This document shows, one piece after another, positions 47,901 through 61,500 of a stretch of 64,000 nucleotides of DNA. This stretch comes from Serinus canaria (taxonomy: Eukaryota > Chordata > Aves > Passeriformes > Fringillidae), in contig NC_066315.1 in NCBI RefSeq assembly GCF_022539315.1, forward strand, positions 103,459,990 through 103,523,989, read 5' to 3'. The translations under genes and the position numbers were made by a program. The notes below the pieces were generated by a model that ran no database searches, had not been told where the DNA came from, and saw only the letters and a program-made list of their open reading frames with translations. Within the stretch, counting starts at the first letter, position 1, and every line of letters starts with the position of its first letter.

Positions 47901-50900
47901 TGCAAGGATGTTCCACTAGGAGTATTCTGGACCTCTACTTCATGGCATAGGATGCAATCTGATCTGTAAAAAAAACAGGCCATGGCTGATTCATATTATT
48001 TCATTTGCATGTGGAACCAAACTGTTTGGTGACAGATGAGAGCTATATTTATATGGTGATATTTCAGTGTCTGATCATTACTTTTTTTTTTTTACAATTT
48101 CAAGGGTTTTTTTGTTTTAAAGTATTCTTGTTTAGAAATACAAAGATAATAAGAAATTATGGTTTTTTATTATTATTATATTAAAATACTCAAGTTGATT
48201 TAGCGTAATTTTTTGTCTTTGATTTTTTTTATTTCTACTCAGCATGAATTCTTCTTAAAATTTCAAAATGCTTCATTACACTGAAAGCTATTTTCATACC
48301 AATTCCAGAATCAATTTTATGCTGTGGCCATCAACTATGATTCATATACATTTTCTGGTGTTTAATAATTATTTTATTATTTGAAAATTCAGTAATAAAA
48401 CTATGTGTACTCTTTTTACCCCCAATATTTCCTGTTGCATTTCATGAAAACCAAGCTGTTTCTTTTTCCAAGCTGGTTCTGTTGGGTTGATATCTTCTTT
48501 TCATTCTCTTCTGTGCCTATTTGTACTATTTCTGTCTATGAGCTCCATTCATCTTCCTCTTCATAGTATTAAACCTGGAAATGAACCACCAAGATTATTT
48601 CCCTCCCTAATGATGTAGAGAAAATACAGAGAGAATTCTGATGTTTTAGGGCAACCTTCATTGGGCGTTCCCAGATTGTTATTTTACTTCTAGTAACTGA
48701 GAACACCATGCAATTTTCCCACAAATTAAAAGGAAGACAACTAGAGTGGGACAAGTTTTCATCTTGATATTCATTATGAATTGCATGAAACTGCTCTGTC
48801 CTGGAAGCAAGGGAGTGTCTTAATTCATCCCGCATATTTTTCTTCTGGAAAAGTGTAAGTCATTGCAGCCTCCTGACAAGGCAGCTCAGTACTCCTTATT
48901 AAAGGACTGACTGTTTCTTGTCCATATCTTTTTTTTTTCTTTCCTGAGGAAATAGGAAGTTCCTGAAAGGGAAGGACTAACAACTTTAATTCACGCGAAA
49001 CAAATACAAGGATATCAGCAAGCTTTCACAACACTGCTTCAGTGTGCTGTCTTCTGCCCTTACAGAATTCCTGTTCTAATTGCATCTAATTTTGGCATAA
49101 TATTTGGTGGTATTAGGACATAGCGTGACACACATGCATGCTTTGTTGGCTTATTGATGTCCATCTTCAACATTTCCTAACATAATATCTCTTGGCTACA
49201 GAACAGTCTTACATATTCAGAACAAAAATAATCATCTTAAACCCTGGATGTAGCAACATGACTTCAAATAGAGATAAGGGGTTGTTGATTTTTACCTAGA
49301 ACCCCCAAAACCTTTACATTATGTTCCTATGGTATCCCAATTTATGAATCAAAATGTTTGCTGCTGAAAAAAATGCTGATTATAAAGCTCCCTAAAAAAC
49401 TCCCTGATTGTCAACTTTTGGATTGTTTTTCTTCAGTATTTAAAGTTTTGCATTTTCTTGAAGGAAGATGCAATATTTTACTCTGTCCTTTGATCAGTGA
49501 CATTGGGGTAACTTCTATGTCTCTTGCAACTTCTTGGCTGCCTTCCCAGGGCACGAGCCCTGTGTTTGGAGAGGAGACTCTCTTGGTGATGGAGCTGCTG
49601 CAGTTTGAAGGGGGCACTGTTTTCCTGCTGCCATGAGCCTCTCCATCCTTCTCTCAACTGGGACCTGTCTGAGTGGTTTTTTTCTGGATGCTAATTAGGC
49701 TTGACTAAAGTTCTTTTCCCTTTGTTCCTCTTTTTTGCGTCTTTGTACATCTACACATGAGGCATCCTCCTACTGTATATGTAACAATAATTTACTTCCA
49801 AACTGATTACAGAATAACCTGCTTTACTTAAAATTATAAAGCTCATCTCTTTGTCTCTCTTCTGTCTGAATCAGAAGATGTAGCAGAGCCACCATCATGC
49901 TCTTAGATTTGCATGTCCTCCCTAGTGATTTGCATTGAACATGGCTTTATGTTCACTAAAACAGGGCTTTTGTTTTCCTGACTGGTGTTGCTATGAATTT
50001 GAACCTGATGGCTGGAGCCTACATGCAGTTGAAGCTGCAGACTTTATGATCCTCTGGTTGAAGGTTCAGCTTGTTTCTGCTCTCCTAGGGGCTCTTGCAG
50101 AGATTTGGGGAGCAGAATCTCAAGGCTGCCCAAGCAGACACTCAGGATACAGTAATTAGAAAGTGAACTACAAGGCCAGAATCCTAAATCAGGAGATGAG
50201 TACAACATTCTGACCATGAACAATTTGGATTGCTTAGTATGACACAGGAGTTATAAATAAGATTTTGGTGGTAATATGCTCCCACAAAAGATATTCTTCT
50301 TCCTTTTTCTTAATTTCTACTGGAATGAAGAAAAATGGCAACATTAGTCAGATTCTACAGACTATTATATTCAAAGCTCCTTTTTCTTTGGGGAAGGCAA
50401 AGGACTTCTGAATGATTTTTGATTAGCCTCATTTATAATTTTTGCATTTGGTGTCACTGATGCAAAAGCAGGAGCTGTGCGTCCTTAGCATGACACACAC
50501 ATCTTGCAAATGAGAAAATAAAATAAAACCAGGCAAACAGAATGCACCACTGAATTGGGGTGGGGGTGGCGGGAGAGCACCTCTGCTAGTGTCACATGGA
50601 GAAAGAGATTGAGAGAGACCACACATATTTTTCAATTACAGAGCAGTTCAGGCAGCTTCTGCTTCAAGGGGTGTTATGCCCCTATGTGAAAGGGTAAATA
50701 TTTTAAAAGTCTTGTCTGCCAGAGATCTGGAAACTAGATTGCTTTATTTTAAAATCTAAATCTTTTAATGAGCTTATTTTATCTAAATGTTGACTAAAAG
50801 TATTCTGGTGTATTTTCAGCAGGAAATATCAAATTTCTGTTTATATTCCCACTAGTATGTCTTTGTGTTTACTGTCCAATAAGTCTTTAAATGAGTGCTT

Positions 50901-51652
50901 GAGAGGTTGGCAGACAAGAATAGGGCTCTGCCTATTAGGGCCAGAAGGTCATCTGCAATGTCATGTTAAACCAAAGTCTTAGCAATAACTTTTTCTGTCC
51001 CTTGACACATTTAAAAACTTATTTAGGAGAAAAATTATATAATTAATTACTCCAAATTTAATTTTTTTGTTCTAGAATTTTAGGTTATTAAAAGTAATTA
51101 TTGTTAACTTTATGAAAATTTTTCTATAGTACCAGAAAGGGGACAACTAAGACAACTTTGACTCCTATGGGGCCTTTTAAAAACAAATGACATTTTATCA
51201 TTACAAAACATTAGTGCCCCACAGAGAAAGTGGCCAGTGTGTATTTTACATAAAAATAATGGGAAAAGATCTGTAATTAAGATGCAGTTGTATTATAAAC
51301 TCAGTTATGGACTGGACTGCTTGAATTAAGCCACAGTCCATGACAACTGTCAGTTCTTTTAAAAAAACTTTCTGGAAGCTGTGCAGATCAGCCAAAGTTT
51401 TTCCCAGAAAGCATCCTAGATACCAGGTACTGATTCTAGATATGAGGTCTGAGCCTATTCTAAAGACACTTTTGGTGTCTAAGACAATAAATGTTCAAAG
51501 ACACGGATTGTGGCTCCTAACCAATTCCAATAAATGAAATAAGCCATCAAAGGGAGTGCCAGACTACTGGAACATGGATTCCTGAGCTGTCCCTGGCTTA
51601 AAAGGCACCCCAAAGTTTTCAGATGAGATTGTCATACATCAGTTTAACCTGT
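41951..51652. other. Longest non-coding stretch, nothing recognised
   Basis: Nearly 10 kb of AT-rich sequence with no recognisable gene or transposon. All ATG frames are 107 codons or shorter (46696-47019 plus is the longest), and none resembles a known protein. Homopolymers include A14 at 43332-43345. AAT-rich sequence lies near 42063-42110. Heavily decayed repeats may be present but are not readable by eye. Confidence 0.5.
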
Positions 51653-51657
51653 GGATT
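51653..51657. repeat. Left target-site duplication (GGATT)
   Basis: Identical to 52297-52301 on the other side of the LTR. A 5-bp duplication is typical of ERVL-like and some class I retroviral integration. Confidence 0.85.
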
Positions 51658-52296
51658 TGTCCTGGTTTCATCTGGGATAGGGTTAATTTTCATCTTAGCT
51701 GTTGGTACAGTGCTGTGTTTTGCATTTAGTGTAAGAATAAAAATAACACACCAATGGTTTAGTTCTTACTAAGTCAAGGACTTTTCAGTTTCCCATGCTC
51801 TGCCAGAGAGGAGCTGCACAAGAATCTGGGGTGTAACCTAGCCTGGACAGCTGACAGAACCAGCCAAAGGGATATTCCGTATCATAGAACTCATGCTTAA
51901 TTTATAATCTGGGGGACTTGGCCAGGAGCTGCTGATTGCTGATCTGGGATGGGCTGAGAGTTAGTCGGTGGTGAGTGATCATATTGTGCATCACTGATTT
52001 CTCTTGGGTTTTATTCATCTCTCTCTCTCTCCACTTCATTACAATATTTTATTTTATTTTATTTTATTTTATTTTATTTTATTTTATTTTATTTTATTTT
52101 ATTTTATTTTATTTTATTTTATTTTATTTTATTTTATTTTATTTTATTTTATTTTATTTTAATCATTAAATGGTTCTGATCTCAACCCAAGAGTTTTACT
52201 TTGTTTTCCAATTGTTCTCCCCACCAGGGGAGCAAGGAGGGGAGTGAATGAGTGGCTGCCTGGTCCTTGCTTTGTGATTGGGGTTAAAGCATGACA
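51658..52296 (+). mobile_element. Solo LTR of an avian ERV, complete with target duplication
   Basis: The LTR begins TGTCCTGGTTTCATCTGGGA and ends GGGTTAAAGCATGACA, giving TGT...ACA ends, with perfect GGATT repeats outside. Internal text matches a widespread avian LTR as I remember it: CTAAGTCAAGGACTTTTCAG, CCATGCTCTGCCAGAGAGGA, AAAGGGATATTCCGTATCAT, GTGCATCACTGATTTCTC, GGTTCTGATCTCAACCCAAG. Length is 639 bp. No retroviral genes adjoin it, so it is a recombined solo copy. The TATA region near 51898-51906 is decayed. The AT-rich part before TCATTAAATGG, where this family normally has a short ATT-type run, has become a pure pentanucleotide microsatellite. The frame 51975-52169 is an artefact of that repeat. 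Confidence 0.92.
52046..52160. repeat. (ATTTT)23 microsatellite
   Basis: Twenty-three uninterrupted ATTTT units, 115 bases, inside the solo LTR. A short CT tract (about 52018-52031) lies just upstream. Perfect purity implies ongoing slippage and probable length polymorphism. Confidence 0.98.
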
Positions 52297-52301
52297 GGAT
52301 T
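52297..52301. repeat. Right target-site duplication (GGATT)
   Basis: Exact copy of 51653-51657, immediately after the LTR's terminal ACA. Confidence 0.85.
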
Positions 52302-55300
52302 GCACAGTGCTTTGTGGCTGTTTCAGCAACAGTATGAGGGCTGTCCAGCAGCACTGGAAACTAAAGGGGAAACCTTCTTTTGCCTGATACAGTTCAGGCC
52401 ATGCCACGTGGATTGACCTCATGGTCTCTGCCAGAGCATTCTTTACACTTCACTGTCCTTCCAGCATGTGAGGGAGCACAGTAGCCCACAGATCCAACCA
52501 CCTGGAAAGCAGCTATCTCATTCCTGCTGAAGGCAATTATCTGGGAAATGTGGCATGGAAGGACAAGATGCAATAAATTTAATGAATAATTTCTCAGACT
52601 ATTCTGAAAGATTCTCAGGCCAGATAATCTATTCTGAAATTCTGTAAAGCACAGGTCACAGTATTTCATTAAGACACTCCTACAGTAAGACCAATACTTA
52701 ACAACAGCTTCAACAAAATGTCAAAAATTAGAATTTTTAAAGGATATTCAACCCTATAAGTTCTAAATAAGTACATGTAAGGTCCTCAAAGTGTGTTGTT
52801 ATATTTTAGCAACAGATTTTCCTTTCCTGTTCTAATTGAAGCTAGCATATGCTGCTGGCATTTTGAATAGCATTGCCTTCCATATCATTCAAGTCTGGCA
52901 TGGGAAAATGCCATTCTCTTCCCTCTCATTTCAGTCAGACTTTAGATTTTTTTTTCTACAATAGACTGTAAATAATGTGCATAAATTTAATAAGAATTAT
53001 GTCCTGAACAGGTGTAGAAAAGAGCAGTAATTAAGATCATATTTTTGCTATTTTCAGTAGTTGAATCAGTACTCACCCACATGAGGTCCAGAAGAAAGTA
53101 GAGGTGAACTTTCACATTTCTGACAGGGAGTTAGCATACCTTGTTAATGTAAAGTCTGGACAAAGGGAAAAAATAATACTTGCTATTTACAAGTTTTTAT
53201 GATATTTACTTTTTAGAAGGCAAGTTTCACTGATGTCTTTTGTTTCAGTTCCAGAGATTTGTATTGCATCTCTCCTTTGACAAATAAGATTCTTTGTCGG
53301 GGTTTGGATCTTTCCATTCCCTGAGTCACGACTGCCTTCAATCTCTGGAAGAGTTGTTTTGAGTTGAAGTTGACACTGAAGTCATTTATCTTTACATATA
53401 TAAGAGACCCTTTATTCCTCTTACATAAAGTGTCTGCTCCCAGAGAGCATTTGCTGTTTGGGTTTTGTCAGTAGGATACCACATAAGTGCAATTAATTGG
53501 CTGCTTTTGTCAAAAGAAGAGTATTTAATCATGAAGGCAAAAGGCTTTTGTTCTTTGCAAAGAGCAAGTCATATTAATTGAAGCAGCTCTTTCCTTTACC
53601 ACATCATATACCAGTTTAAGATGTGTCTTTCCTTATTAATAGAATAGTAATTAGAGTGAGAAATTTGAATTTTAGAATTCTCTAGTAGTGTATTGCATTA
53701 TACAACATTTGCTCTCTTATGTCATCCTCATTACCATCTTTTATGACTTGCCCTTGCCCAGATCTCTCAAATTACCTACACCACAGTTTATGTTCTTTGA
53801 ATCTCTGTTCTTTTTATCACTTATTCTAAATGTGTCCTTATAACTATTCTGTTAACTCAAAGAACTCTATTGCCCTTTCAGTCCTTAGCCTTCTTTTTTC
53901 CTACCTTGTTGGCCTTGAATATCTTCCTTCTTCACATTGACTTTGTGATCTTACAGTCTTTTAAATTCTTCTCTTTAAATACAACTTTATTTTTTCTTAA
54001 ATTTAAGTTTAAATTTTCTTCTGAAAACTTAGTTTTCCATTTTAACTGGTGAAATTCTTGTAAAATATTTTTTTATTTAACACAATTTTATTGCTGCATT
54101 TAGACATTTTATTTCTATCACATGATGAACTAGACTCAAAACGTGTATATGCTTGCTACTCAGAAAAAAAAAAAATCTGAACAATACAACCTCATGTTCA
54201 GAAGTGCTAAGCCATCTGCAACTTACTCTGCTCCCAGTGACAGCTCTGGGCTTCAGATATTGAGCTGTGGTACTTATACACTGAAAATAAGATTAATCTC
54301 CCCATGGATTAAGCCAGTTTTCTAACCTTCATCTGTGGTCATTAAAGGCAGAAGATGACTACTCCTTCCTAAATGCATGGCAACTGAAGGACATTGTGCT
54401 TTCTTTCTTTCTCCACTAGATGAAAGGAATTCCATTGATGCAGCAGGAAAAAAAAAGGGGAAAAGGAAATATTTCACTTAATTATAACTATTAACCTAGG
54501 CTGACACTTTGTTTTGTCTTCAGAATTTCTTCTAGTCTACCCAGGCACATCCAAATCAATATTAATGTTATACTTCAGCTGTCATTTATCACCTTCTCCA
54601 TACAAAGCAAATATTGTTACTAAATGAACAGAACTGTTTCATAACTTGACAGGTTTATTTTGCTCCATACACATAACCAGTAATGCAAATTTAAGAGCAT
54701 TTTTCTACCTTCATAGGAAAAAAAAAGTCCTTGGGCCTCACCCAAGAGTTCAAGAGCATCCTTTTTTACAGCCTGAGCATTCTTGAATGTTCAGAAACAA
54801 ATCCTCTGTGTAAAAATCCATGACAGACTTTGCAAAGCAGAATGTGTACGTGAAAGTGGGCTCAGGCTTTTTAGCATTGAGGAGTTATTGAAATCCTGTT
54901 CAATATACATGGCTTTGTCAATTTTTGAAGGAACAAAACATCCACAGGTTTTTCAGTTATGCATCACTGAAGAATAATCTGAGCACAAAATTTCTGTGAA
55001 TATTGGTATAATGAGAGGGAGTATCCTGCAGTTTATTTGAACATAAGAAACTGTTAGTGAAATCTGATTTTTGAGGGTTAAATTCAAAGGTGCTTTTTTA
55101 TTGTTTTCCGTATGTGCTCCTTTCAGAATTTTGATTTTGCTGCTGAGAAGACTGCATTTGAAATGCATGACTGACAACTGCAATACCTTCCATACTTCAG
55201 ATAATCCTGATAAACATGCTTCTCATCCTGATAAACACAGAGATAAACAGCATAAGCAGCTAAGATTATTGCTTTGGATCATAGTAGCTTCTTTTTATCT

Positions 55301-58300
55301 AAAAAATCCCAATTATAGTGTTTGATATTCATAACTTCATGGCTTTATAATGGAAATATGAGACAAGAACTACAATTAAAAGGGAGGAAGTACAGTCAGA
55401 GATACAATGCCAAAGATAAACCATCTTTAAAGTTTCTCAGTCTTTTGAGAAGCTGGCATTCAACTCTGATTTCTAGAAACAACACAAGAGAAATTTGCAT
55501 TTCTATTCACAATTGGCCAGGAGTATTTTATATTTAAAATTATTCAGCCAGAGGCAGGGACACAGGGAGAGGTAAAATCCTTCCATTAAGAGTGACCAAC
55601 ACTGGACATACCCTAGTGTGCCCTGGGAGATGGCAATGCCTGTGCCTGAGTGCCCAGCGAGGTTTGAAGGGCAAAGTTTGAGGGAGTGCCACAGCTCCCT
55701 GTAGCTCAGCACTGACCTGAGCTCCTGAGCTCCTGGGCTGGAATGGGGGTGCCTCTTGCAGGGGCAGGCTCAGGGCCCAGAGGTGCATTTGACAAAATGC
55801 CTGGATTCAACACCTCAGTCTGGAAACATCAAAAACTTTGCATGGAAAAGTAAATGAAAACAGTGTTTTTTCTCTGCTCTGTGCTCCAGTGATGCAGCTG
55901 AAGCAAATGGCTGGAATAGGAATGATGCAGGACTGGGTTTTTTGTTAAATATATCTAAGAAAGACAAAAAAGTTAGCTGGAAAGAATTAAATCTCCAGAG
56001 AAAGAAAATGGGGCATGTTGTATAGAGAGCCATCACAGGCTGCTTTGTTTTGGTCTGAAACACTAGGAACTTTTTGAAATTTCCCAACTTTTAGGACATG
56101 TCTATGACACAAAATAATTCAGCTTAAGAAGTGTTGGATTTGATAGCACATGCTCTGTGAACTCTGTGAACTCTGTGAACTCAGTGGAACACCTGTTATT
56201 GCCAAAAGCTTTAACTTTGAAGATTAAATAATGCTGATCACCACTCCAGAGTGATTTGACAATTTATCTTAGTTAATTGGGCTTCAGTTAAGGTTGAGGG
56301 ATTCAGCTTGGCCTATGGCCCATCTGGATCAGAGGAGCCAACAAAATATATTTAAAAATAAATGTACAGACTCCAATTAACTTTTGTGGAGGTTACACAT
56401 GATTTGTTTTGGCTTAGTTTTAGTTTCTCATAATTTTGTTCAAAGAAATGATGCAATAATAAAATTCAAACTTTTACAGAGAAACATTTAAAAGAGACAT
56501 CTAGGCATTCTTTGTTAGTTTTGGAGCATGATTCGAAAGTTTGGAAATTTTTATAAATGAAATTAATAAAATAGCATTTTCTCCTAAAGGTGTTTCAAAG
56601 CAAATTTTACTTATTTGCATAGTTTAAAAAATTTTCCTACATTAATATATCATTTAAATTATGTTTTAATCAAACCCTCCTTTCTTTCCACTTCTACAAA
56701 TACTTATCCCAGTGTATTACAGCATAAACAATAACAACAAAAGTGACAATTAATTTGCTTGCCCACTTTCTTTGTTTCTTTCAATGGTGATTTTTAAAGC
56801 CTCTGAGCAAATTAAGATGTAGATTAATGTTTTCCAAGATGATCTGCAGAATCCCATAGATAATAGAGGATTTCCAGCTAAGAGTTTGGTAATAGAAGTG
56901 AAAGATGATCTGCAGGAGTTTTTAAGCAATGACAGAGAATGTAATGAAGACATTTGGGAAGGAATGTTTGGGAAAATATTTTATGACTGGTCAATCTTTG
57001 CCTTTGAAAATGTTTTTGCAATGGAAAATAGGTTTTGGAAATGGCCAGAATCTATGCCTCCTGCAGGAAATTACAGCTTTGCCCTGTGGGACCTGCACCT
57101 TTGCAGCCTTGTCCAGGTTCCTGTGCCAGACCTCATATCCTCTTCAGGTATTATTGGCTTTCACTTATTGCCACGGCAATGCTGCAGCAGAGGTACCACG
57201 GCCAAAAGAAAAATCACCATTTCCAAGTCAATGTAAAAACCTTTTTAAACTCAGGATAAGAGTGTCCTCCTGTGACACTGATCAGAGCCACTTTTGGCCT
57301 TCTGCTGAGGAAAGCTGGCTGTCTGTGAATTAAAGCATGGCTGACCGGATCACTGGGTGCTCAGAAGCTCTGAAAAACATCCTCTCTCTGTCAGGACCTG
57401 TAGAAAAACAGGTCATATCTGGAAGGAACTGAAGGTTAAATATTTAAGGCTAAAAGTACTTAAAATGTTCTTATCATTGACTTTCAAATTCGTATTTAGG
57501 TACTGACATGAATGGTTTCATTTTCAGAGCTCTTTCTTTGACTATAGTGCAGCTGCTTATTTAGACCCCCATTTAGATCATAAGGGTAGTTTTAAGATCC
57601 CAGGTTATTCTCTTCTTCCTGGTATCAGCTTATTAAAATAATTGCCAGATGTAGTACTGAAAAGGTTCATGCTCTCTTCAGAAGAAGATTAAATTTTTAA
57701 AAATTGAAGCTGAGAGATTATAGTATAAGATCATGCATTAACCTTGGTGATTTTCTGTGTATCTGTCAGAGAAAAAAGACAAATATGCAGATTGGAAAAA
57801 CAAATGTGCCTTCTTTGAGAACTTAAAAAGAGATTTAGAAAGTGAAGCACAGTGTGTCCAGGTTTTCCTGCTGCAGTTGAAATCTCACTGCTCCTGGCTT
57901 CCTAGCAACAGTGCCTTCCTAACTCATGGCTCAAGACAGTACAGACAGAAATCAGTCTATCTTTGGGTATATAATTGATTAATCTATTGACACTCCTTAG
58001 AACTGTTTATCTTCTAGCAAAGATATACAATGGCAAGAGTGAGCACCAACACCATGCAAACAATATGGAAAACAACATTTTTTGTTGTGATTGGCATCTC
58101 CTGTCCTGTTTTCTCTTTCTCCCACCACCAGAATATCTTGAATGACTCAGAAACTATGGGTGTCAAAAAACATCCCTCCCCTGAAAGAAAAAATGCCAAG
58201 GCAAAGGCCATCTACCAGTGCAGTCCTGCCCTTCTCACCTTCTTAGGACGCTTCACTGTATCAACCCCTGGTTCTAATGCAGGACTCTGTGCTCTCACCC

Positions 58301-61300
58301 TCACACACAATACCTCAGAACCCCACTCCCCCACCCACACCATTTATTACTGGCTAATATCCTCTCTGCCTCCTTCAGAATTTCCCCACACAGGCAAGCA
58401 ATTAGTGATGGCTTAGTTTCCAGAGCACCTCTTCAGATGCAGATTTGGTGGGAGAAAGCTGTATTTCTTCTACACTTATTTCATTTTACCTTTCTCTTTA
58501 ATGATACAGCTCTGAACACTCCCATGACCACAGATGGCTGAGATATTGTCTTCTCTCTGATTTTTGAGTATAGGAAGGAGATTTGAGCTGTTTTCTTATC
58601 TCTCTGACCACCTTCGCAGTTGCACTCTCCAGTGTTCCTCTGGTGCCATTAGGGGGAAATCTACAGTTCATAATTTTAAATTTAATTTTAACTTTTAACA
58701 GGATTAGTTCATTGAGGTGAATCTTAACAGGAAGGAATTTAATACACATTAGACTGATGAACTGATGATGAACTTGCTCACAGAGATACTGTCTTAAATT
58801 GTATGTTTGTACAAGCTTGGGTGGGCCATTGCTATATTGTTCAGTCATTTTTTTTAAATGAAAGCAAAAAAATATTATTGTTAAATTCACCTTACTTTCC
58901 ATGGATCAGATTTTAAGTAAGCCTAACTTTGCATTCAGCTTCCTTGCCAACCCTGACTGCCCTTGAGAGTTATTATTTTTTATTCTCCTTTCCTCAGATT
59001 GTAAGATTTTTGAGAATCTTTTCCTCCTGTGTTTTTGCTTCTCCATACAAAAATGTTCACATTTGTTAAGCCATCTCTATTACCTTTCAGATTTATGCAC
59101 AATTCAGCTAGCTCACACAGCTGAGCATAAGCAAAACAAGCCAAAGCAAAACAACCCTCCCAAAACCAACCAACTGGAAACAAACAAACCCCCCCCCCCA
59201 AACCAAAACCCACAAAGAAACAAAAAGATATGAGGATAAGGCAGGTATTTTTCTTCTTGGGAGCATTTTAAGCAGCTACCAGCACAGGGTTTAGTTTACA
59301 AAACCGTCTTCTAACTTTGAGAAGTGGCAAATCCCTTGGCTGTTGTTGGGGATATTAGAGATATATTTGAAAGTGGTCAAGCAAAGAATAACATATGGTG
59401 TAGCTTAATGTCTTCTCAGGGAAGCAGGTTTAGAATGTCAATCCTGGAAGTTATTTTACATTCTCTGTTCTCAGTTCTGTTCTCATTCTCAAGAGTGATA
59501 AGAGAATTTCCACTCAGCTTTTAAGCTCCATGCTAAATGATGCCTTTAAGGTCTATACATCTGGCTGTGTAGGAATCTAATGTATCCACAGTCAGATTTT
59601 GAAAACATATTTAAGTAAAATGAATATTTTTAGCTTTGCTTTGCACTGGTTGAGGAATTTTAAAGTCCCTGGGCTTTCAGTTTTAGAACTGCTTGCCAGA
59701 TGACTTCACAACACAGCAGATACGCTATGAAGTCATCCATGACTTCAACTGAATTCATCATCTATGTTCAGTGCTCATGCCTGAGTCTCTGTGCTTCTAT
59801 TTTGTCCTCACATGGAGGACACAGTTCAACTGCATATACATAACTTTCAGATACATATCTCACTCTAAAAGCAGTTGGAAATACCACTATTATTTTGGGA
59901 TGTTTGGGAAAATCTGGAAGATAGGCACCACTAGCTAGTCTGTAAACACCAAAGAAACAGGGCTTAAAGCTGAATGGCAGAAATGTCTGTCAGATTATAG
60001 TGCCCAGAGCCAAGTTTGGAGGGAAATTCACATGAGCTGACATTGACTCATGCCATGTCTTGTCTTTCAGGATACTGTGTTCGTGAGATCTTACTGCTTT
60101 AAAAAAATTGTGGTTTTGAAGAGTTGTAATGGGAGTTGTAATGTAACTTTCCATTCATGAGAGTTAAAAAGGTAGCCACAAGTAGGGTCTTACTGAAGCC
60201 ATGGAGACAGCTTGTACTAAGGGGGTTCCTCAGCAGGAGTTAATACTCTATGCCTATTTCTTGAATGGATAATTCCAAAAGCTGAATAAATATCCTGCAG
60301 TTTACGTCTCAGCTTTAGTATATTATTTTAATACTGTCCATGATGCTGCAGCTTTCATGCCAGGATTCTAATGACACTTAAAACTTTTTTCTTTAGAAAA
60401 CAGAATCATGTTAGTATGAATGAAGGTCCAAAATAATTTATTACTTCTGCTTTTATTGATTTTAGAGAAACATTGATGACCTTGGCTTTTTCTTTGTTGT
60501 TGTTGTTGTTTTTGGGGTTTTTTCCCAAGTGATAAAGCTGTATGTATAAAAGAGTAAGCTCCTCAAAGTGTCAAAAAAGTTTTCTCAAGCAATCAATCAG
60601 AGAAAATGTACAGCAAACTAAATTTTTTACAATGCAACAATGTCAAAACAGAATTCAGTTTATTTACAATTTAAATACATTACATGAATTTAGAGTTCCA
60701 TCAGACAAAATAATCGTTGTTTTCATTAAAGCAGCAGTGCAAAAAGTCCAAAGATTTGACATCAAGCCTGGAGACTATGCAATGCTCTAAAGAAATAAGA
60801 AAACAACCTGTCTAGATGCAAAACTTACTATTTATTGTAGAGATGATCCCCACAAAGTCATCTGTGAAAATCTGACACAAGATAGGAAAGAAAAGGATCA
60901 AAATTTCAAATCATAACACTTCTACAACTTCTTTTTACTCCTGAGAAATATTTTGAAGGGATTTTTAAATAACTTTTAAGATTTCTACTTTGTCTTTGAT
61001 CCTAATATGGTAGTTTCTTGATCAGGGCATTGTTCTAAGATGAATGGAGCAACTGATTGCAGTCATATTAGTGTCTGAGTGCAGAAATAACTATACTAAT
61101 AATGGTTTTATAATCAGATAAAGGAACAGACTGACATTCCCACATTCTCTTCTGCTTTTTATCTTTATGCCTGAAATTTTTCACATCTTTCCAGATTAGT
61201 AAAACTGTATTTCAAGTAGTGCACCCAGATTTGGGACAACAAATATGGGAAAGCTATCAGTAAACTGTACCAAGTTCACTGGAGGCACAGCAGTTCAGTC

Positions 61301-61404
61301 AGGGCAGGAGCAGTTGCTCTGTGAGGGGAGATTGTGGATCCAGGACTGGCTTTGCCTGGAGACAAGATGGCTCTGATGGCATCCAGAAGCAGCCCCTGGT
61401 ACCT
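52302..61404. other. Long non-coding stretch, nothing recognised
   Basis: About 9 kb without a supported gene. Frames of 116 and 134 codons overlap in two frames at 56886-57333, and minus frames of 134 codons (58498-58902) also occur; none resembles a known protein. A GC-richer patch at 55540-55800 includes a doubled GAGCTCCTG near 55720. C11 lies at 59189-59199 and a TTG tract at 60497-60510. Confidence 0.5.
56153..56179. repeat. 9-bp tandem repeat, three exact copies
   Basis: CTCTGTGAA three times in a row, followed by a degenerate fourth unit (CTCAGTGGA). Confidence 0.95.
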
Positions 61405-61500
61405 ACAGTGGGGTTATGGAGCTGGGGTCTTCGATGGTGTGTGGTGGGAGGATGAGACATAACAGGCACAAGAGGGAACAAGAGAAGTTTTGACTGGATA
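61405..61500 (+). mobile_element. CR1 LINE fragment (upstream part of 3' region)
   Basis: The sequence TTATGGAGCTGGGGTCTTCG, then GATGGTGTGTGGTGGGAGGA, TGAGACATAACAGGCACAAG, GGAACAAGAGAAGTTTTGAC follows the CR1 order (..GGAGCCAGGCTCTTC..GGTG..GGACRAGAGGCAAYGGGCACAA..GAAGTT..). It lacks the terminal tail, so only the part before it survives. Some of 61265-61404 may belong to the same copy. Confidence 0.55.

Noticed and set aside
51975..52169. 64-codon frame of repeated F-Y-F-I-L
   Set aside because: Pure translation of the ATTTT microsatellite.
56886..57333. Overlapping frames of 116 and 134 codons
   Set aside because: Two frames open over the same DNA with no protein resemblance; compositional chance is likelier than a gene.
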